Shown in pieces: positions 60,806 to 64,000 of a stretch of 64,000 bases of DNA (positions are counted from its first letter, which is position 1; the number at the start of each line of letters is the position of its first letter). This DNA is from Sinonovacula constricta. Taxonomy: Eukaryota > Mollusca > Bivalvia > Cardiida > Solecurtidae. The translations under genes and the position numbers were made by a program. The notes below the pieces were generated by a model. That model did not search any database. It had not been told where the DNA came from and was given only the letters and a program-made list of their open reading frames with translations. The stretch spans positions 40,661,190 to 40,725,189 of the forward strand of contig CM017567.1 in NCBI GenBank assembly GCA_007844125.1, read 5' to 3'.

Positions 60806-63800
60806 CCCAGAGTGAGACAGACCGAGAGAAAAGCAGAGAGATCGAAGAAAGATAGAACAACAGACAAACACACATACAGAGAGTGAGACCGACAGGAAGA
60901 CCGAAAGAGAGACAATTAGAGGGGTAGAGACAGACTCACAGTGTACCTCAAAGAAGAGAGGGGAACCAAGAGAGAGACGCACACAAACACATAGAGACCG
61001 AGAGTAAGACGACCAGTGAGTGGCCGAGAGTGGTGACCTAGAAAGAAACCGAAAGGGAGACCAAGAAAGACAGAGAAACAGACAGAGAGACGGAAAGATG
61101 GACGGACGAACTGACGAACGGGCAGACAGACAGACAAACAATCAGACCCTTAACAGGGGTAAGATATTGTTACTTTATTTATTTGACATATGATACTTTC
61201 GGATAATATTCTTACCAGGCAAGTTACACAAAAGAAAGGATCAGGTGAGTCCATGCATTCCCGCCCGATGCAAGTGGGGTGAAACCAATCTTTACACGTT
61301 TGACACTGCCAGTAGAGTCTAGGAAACAAATATTGTCAAAGTTTATAGCAGTAAAACAACTTATTAGCAACCGAAAAAAAACCCTAACAATTAAATTTAA
61401 TTTTACAAGTTTAATCGTTTTTGCATTACGTGATGTAATTTTTTATTTATGTAATGAATATTTTAATATATATCTGATTATCAATAACAATGTAAATTTA
61501 ATTAGTTATAATCAATTAAAAACGCTTAAAGAAATAACTCATTTAAGTAAAATCATACTGTCCGTCATCTTCCTTCGAGCACACACAATATTGTCGTCCC
61601 TTCGTCCTCAAAGGATAAATGAATGATGTTGACTTTTTTTTCTACAATAAATAAAGATAGAAATACACAACATTTTCATCCCATCGTCGTACGTTTCATA
61701 AAAAATATACAAAGTTAGGTTGTATAGCCGTATTTTGATATTACTTGTAGGCTTTTTCGTCGACAAACTTTCTATTTAATTATTTCTAATTAAGGTATGT
61801 AACATAAGTAAGACAATTACATACCTTAGGTTGAATGTTCCGAAGTGTTCTGCACTTTTCATCAACGTTGGGTTCTTTGGTCGGCTTCAGAAGTTTAAGG
61901 GTCTGTCAATGGTATATTGCAAAATTATATGTACTTGGGCGAAACTTTAATCTTAAACCATATTCTAACAGCTACATATTTATGACTTGTGTTATCTTAG
62001 AAGTGCTATTAAAATGTTAGTAAACTCAGTTTGCTTCGTAAGTACGTTTATACAAAACTACTCGCAATTAAGCAGTTTTTTTAAACTAACACGGAATTAT
62101 GCATACCTCATGCTTTCCTCTCCATTCAACTTCATTTCCTATCACTGCCGTTTCACAAGGGTCTAACTTCTGTAATTTATAAGAGATCTTTTCACTTGAT
62201 ATTTCATGTTTATTTTCAGTAAGCTTTACATAGTTAGCAATTAGGTATCTTTGTTTCAGAAAACCACACCAACGTTAGCACATATATATTTAGAGTTTTA
62301 TGAATATTGGGGTTTGCATTAGATAAATACGAACGTAATAATATAATATGCATTTTATTCAATAGAGAATGTTATTCAAAGAACTTTTACTATCAGTATT
62401 CGGAAACGTACCCAGAATCCGACTTTGCAGAGTCTGCATACGAACGAGTCATCGTCTGCCATATCGTCCACGTCGTCTTCGATACAAAAAGCCTTGAAGT
62501 GGAAATGCCGATGGCACTCGAAACACTGCATCTGTTACAAATGTATTTAAATAAACGCTTCGATGTACTAAACTTCTGTTATTTAAACATATCGGACAAA
62601 GTTATAAACATGTAAATTATTTGAACGTTTGATTAAGTGAGAAAAGCATATTGCTTTACTGAATGCGTTCCAATTTGACATATATGTTTTATAGAGTATC
62701 AAACCAATAAATAATATAAACGATTATGCCAGTCGCATATCGATTTTTTGAGAACAAACAACAATGTATTGCATGTAAGTAAAGTGGTTGGACAAAAACA
62801 TCCATTACCGTTTCATCTTCTGGATCAAGTTGCAGTCCACACTTCGGGCAACAGCCATGCAGAAAATCTATGAAATAAATAAGAGGTGTCAGAACCTGGA
62901 CAGCATCAAATTATCTTAGTTTTTAATGGCTATCAAACAGATTAAGGTCAGAGTGCTTTTAATAAAACGTTTGATAATAACCAAATATCAAACCTGTGAA
63001 CGACATAAGTTTATTGGCCACATCTCGTCGTTTCATATCCAGATCGTTTGATGTAATATACAGCATGCTACTGGAGACGAGGTGCCGCTCTGCAAACTGA
63101 AATTGTTGTATATATGTTTGCCTTCATGGTTTAACAAATTACATCATACACAAACAAAAAAGCTTTGCAATGCACTATTCAATTTTGCAAGCATTATTAT
63201 ATTATAGAGATTATTACTATGGTCAATGTGCATTTGTTGGAGGTATTGTATTGACCATCGTGTAATCAACAACAATTTTGATTAAATAAAGTACTTCATT
63301 TGTCTTTACTAAGGACTGGAACTTGATGCCAGTTTAAAAGAAAAAGAACATTTCCAATCTATAAATACCTCTTTTGGAACTATATTAATTATTATATGTA
63401 CGAAACTATAATTCTATTTTCAAATAAAATGGTCGCACTCTTTCTATTCCAGTTAGTCAAATGTCTCTAATATATTAGGGCTATGAGTATAGATGGGCCT
63501 TTTTACAAACTGACAAAAGAATACAATTACCATCAAGCAGTAAATACCACAGTTGCTATCATCCGTTTGAAGACTGTGTGATTTTGTTCTAACAGACCAG
63601 TCATTGGGCATCTCTAAGTCTTTTGTAGAAGCTCTGTATGCCGCTGCGAAGGAACTGAAACGATATAAACACATTGTTATGAGCCAATGTTATCTTGCCT
63701 ATATAGTAAAAATTTAGAAGTTTGTATAAACAGTAACAAACGTATTTAATGATTTGCCTCCATACGGGCTCGTAGATTTCTGCTTCGTTCTTATTTCTCC

Positions 63801-64000
63801 AGTAAAGTCAAAAATTAATCAGATTAAAAGTTTAAAAGCAACACATCCATACATTTAATCTTACTGCAGAATCAGGGCAGGATTTTTCAATTAAATGATC
63901 AGAAAAAAAAATAATAACAAAGTTAAATGATTTACGTACCACCAAGACTTTCTTACTTTCTCCATTTCGTCAACTACCTCTCCTGCTGGGTTGTAAAAGT
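56984..64000 (-). CDS. Ulp1/SENP-type (C48) cysteine protease with two PHD-type fingers, 5' end outside the window
   Basis: Eighteen minus-strand exons: 63936-64000, 63742-63789, 63531-63643 (or 63654), 62994-63096, 62809-62867, 62412-62531, 62107-62169, 61825-61902, 61216-61318, 60468-60521, 60284-60331, 59941-59996, 59203-59296, 58817-58869, 58451-58505, 57832-57885, 57242-57335 and 56984-57012 (TAA 56984-56986). Almost all have GT-AG borders and consistent phase. Order of domains: end of a Ulp1 domain with SLQTDDSNCGIYCLM (Gln, five residues, then catalytic Cys, as in SENPs) and FAERHLV; a first finger with CCPKCG, then MQCFECHRHFHFKAFC, then VCRLC; a second finger with WQCQTCKDWFHPTC and FFCVTC; then a helical, charged C-terminus ending RGMTKTSPC. 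Catalytic His/Asp should lie upstream, beyond 64000. Borders of the second, third and ninth exons are ambiguous. The likely role is removal of SUMO-like modifiers, with PHD fingers reading histone tails, or a transposon-borne protease; both are inference. Confidence 0.8.
60565..61140. repeat. Purine-rich (GAGA)n intron tract
   Basis: Nearly 600 bp of AG-rich sequence (AGAGAGAC, GACAGACAG and a pure AG run at about 60761-60796). It lies between the exons at 60521 and 61216 of the protease/PHD gene, so it is a pyrimidine tract in the transcript. Long frames here (up to 253 codons of Ser/Leu repeats) are artefacts. Confidence 0.95.

Noticed and set aside
60380..61141. 253-codon Ser/Leu-repeat frame and its opposite-strand Arg/Glu-repeat frames
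   Set aside because: They come from the GAGA tract in an intron; both strands are open, and the true exons at 60468-60521 and 60284-60331 are in another reading.
61279..62615. Plus frames of 115, 61 and 102 codons
   Set aside because: They are AT-driven or antisense to the minus exons at 61825-61902 and 62412-62531, which carry the zinc-finger residues.

Overview
The window looks like AT-rich nuclear DNA from an invertebrate animal, most likely a bivalve or other lophotrochozoan. It has GT-AG introns with small exons, tRNA-like SINE heads, decayed LINE and Ty3/gypsy fragments, short inverted-repeat transposons and long satellite arrays. Nothing looks bacterial. Most long open frames come from repeats, so the genes had to be assembled by reading splice sites and codon phase by eye. 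The organism call is inference.

Layout. 0.2-1.7 kb is a 44-45 bp satellite. 1.7-15 kb is intergenic sequence with at least three copies of a TTAA-flanked inverted-repeat element (one split by a probable solo LTR), a decayed gypsy integrase, two LINE fragments and a tRNA-derived SINE. 15.0-16.4 kb holds a minisatellite and an inverted-repeat element. 18.4-20.9 kb (minus) holds the last four exons of a small, probably nuclear protein. 22-31 kb is sparse, with coding-like blocks I cannot name and tRNA-like sequences. 30.9-33.8 kb holds a fold-back element, another inverted-repeat element and a five-base-unit repeat grown from a LINE-like tail. 35.2-46.6 kb is an 11.4 kb satellite of 62 bp units with higher-order structure. 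46.6-49.2 kb (plus) carries six exons of the front half of a Ulp1/SENP-type (C48) protease gene, with two in-frame stops. 49.9-55.6 kb is a second, unrelated satellite, also with 62 bp units. 57.0-64.0 kb (minus) carries 18 exons of the back half of a Ulp1-type protease gene: the catalytic Gln/Cys region, then two PHD-type zinc fingers and a helical C-terminus ending at a clear stop.

Main point. The two protease gene parts are complementary. The plus-strand exons stop just before the region expected to hold the catalytic His. The minus-strand exons enter the window after it. The halves point toward each other across the second satellite. They may be one gene split by an inversion, two paralogs of one family, or an assembly artefact at the satellite. 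A C48 protease joined to two PHD fingers would fit a chromatin-bound SUMO protease, or a protease carried by a DNA transposon; the sequence alone does not decide.
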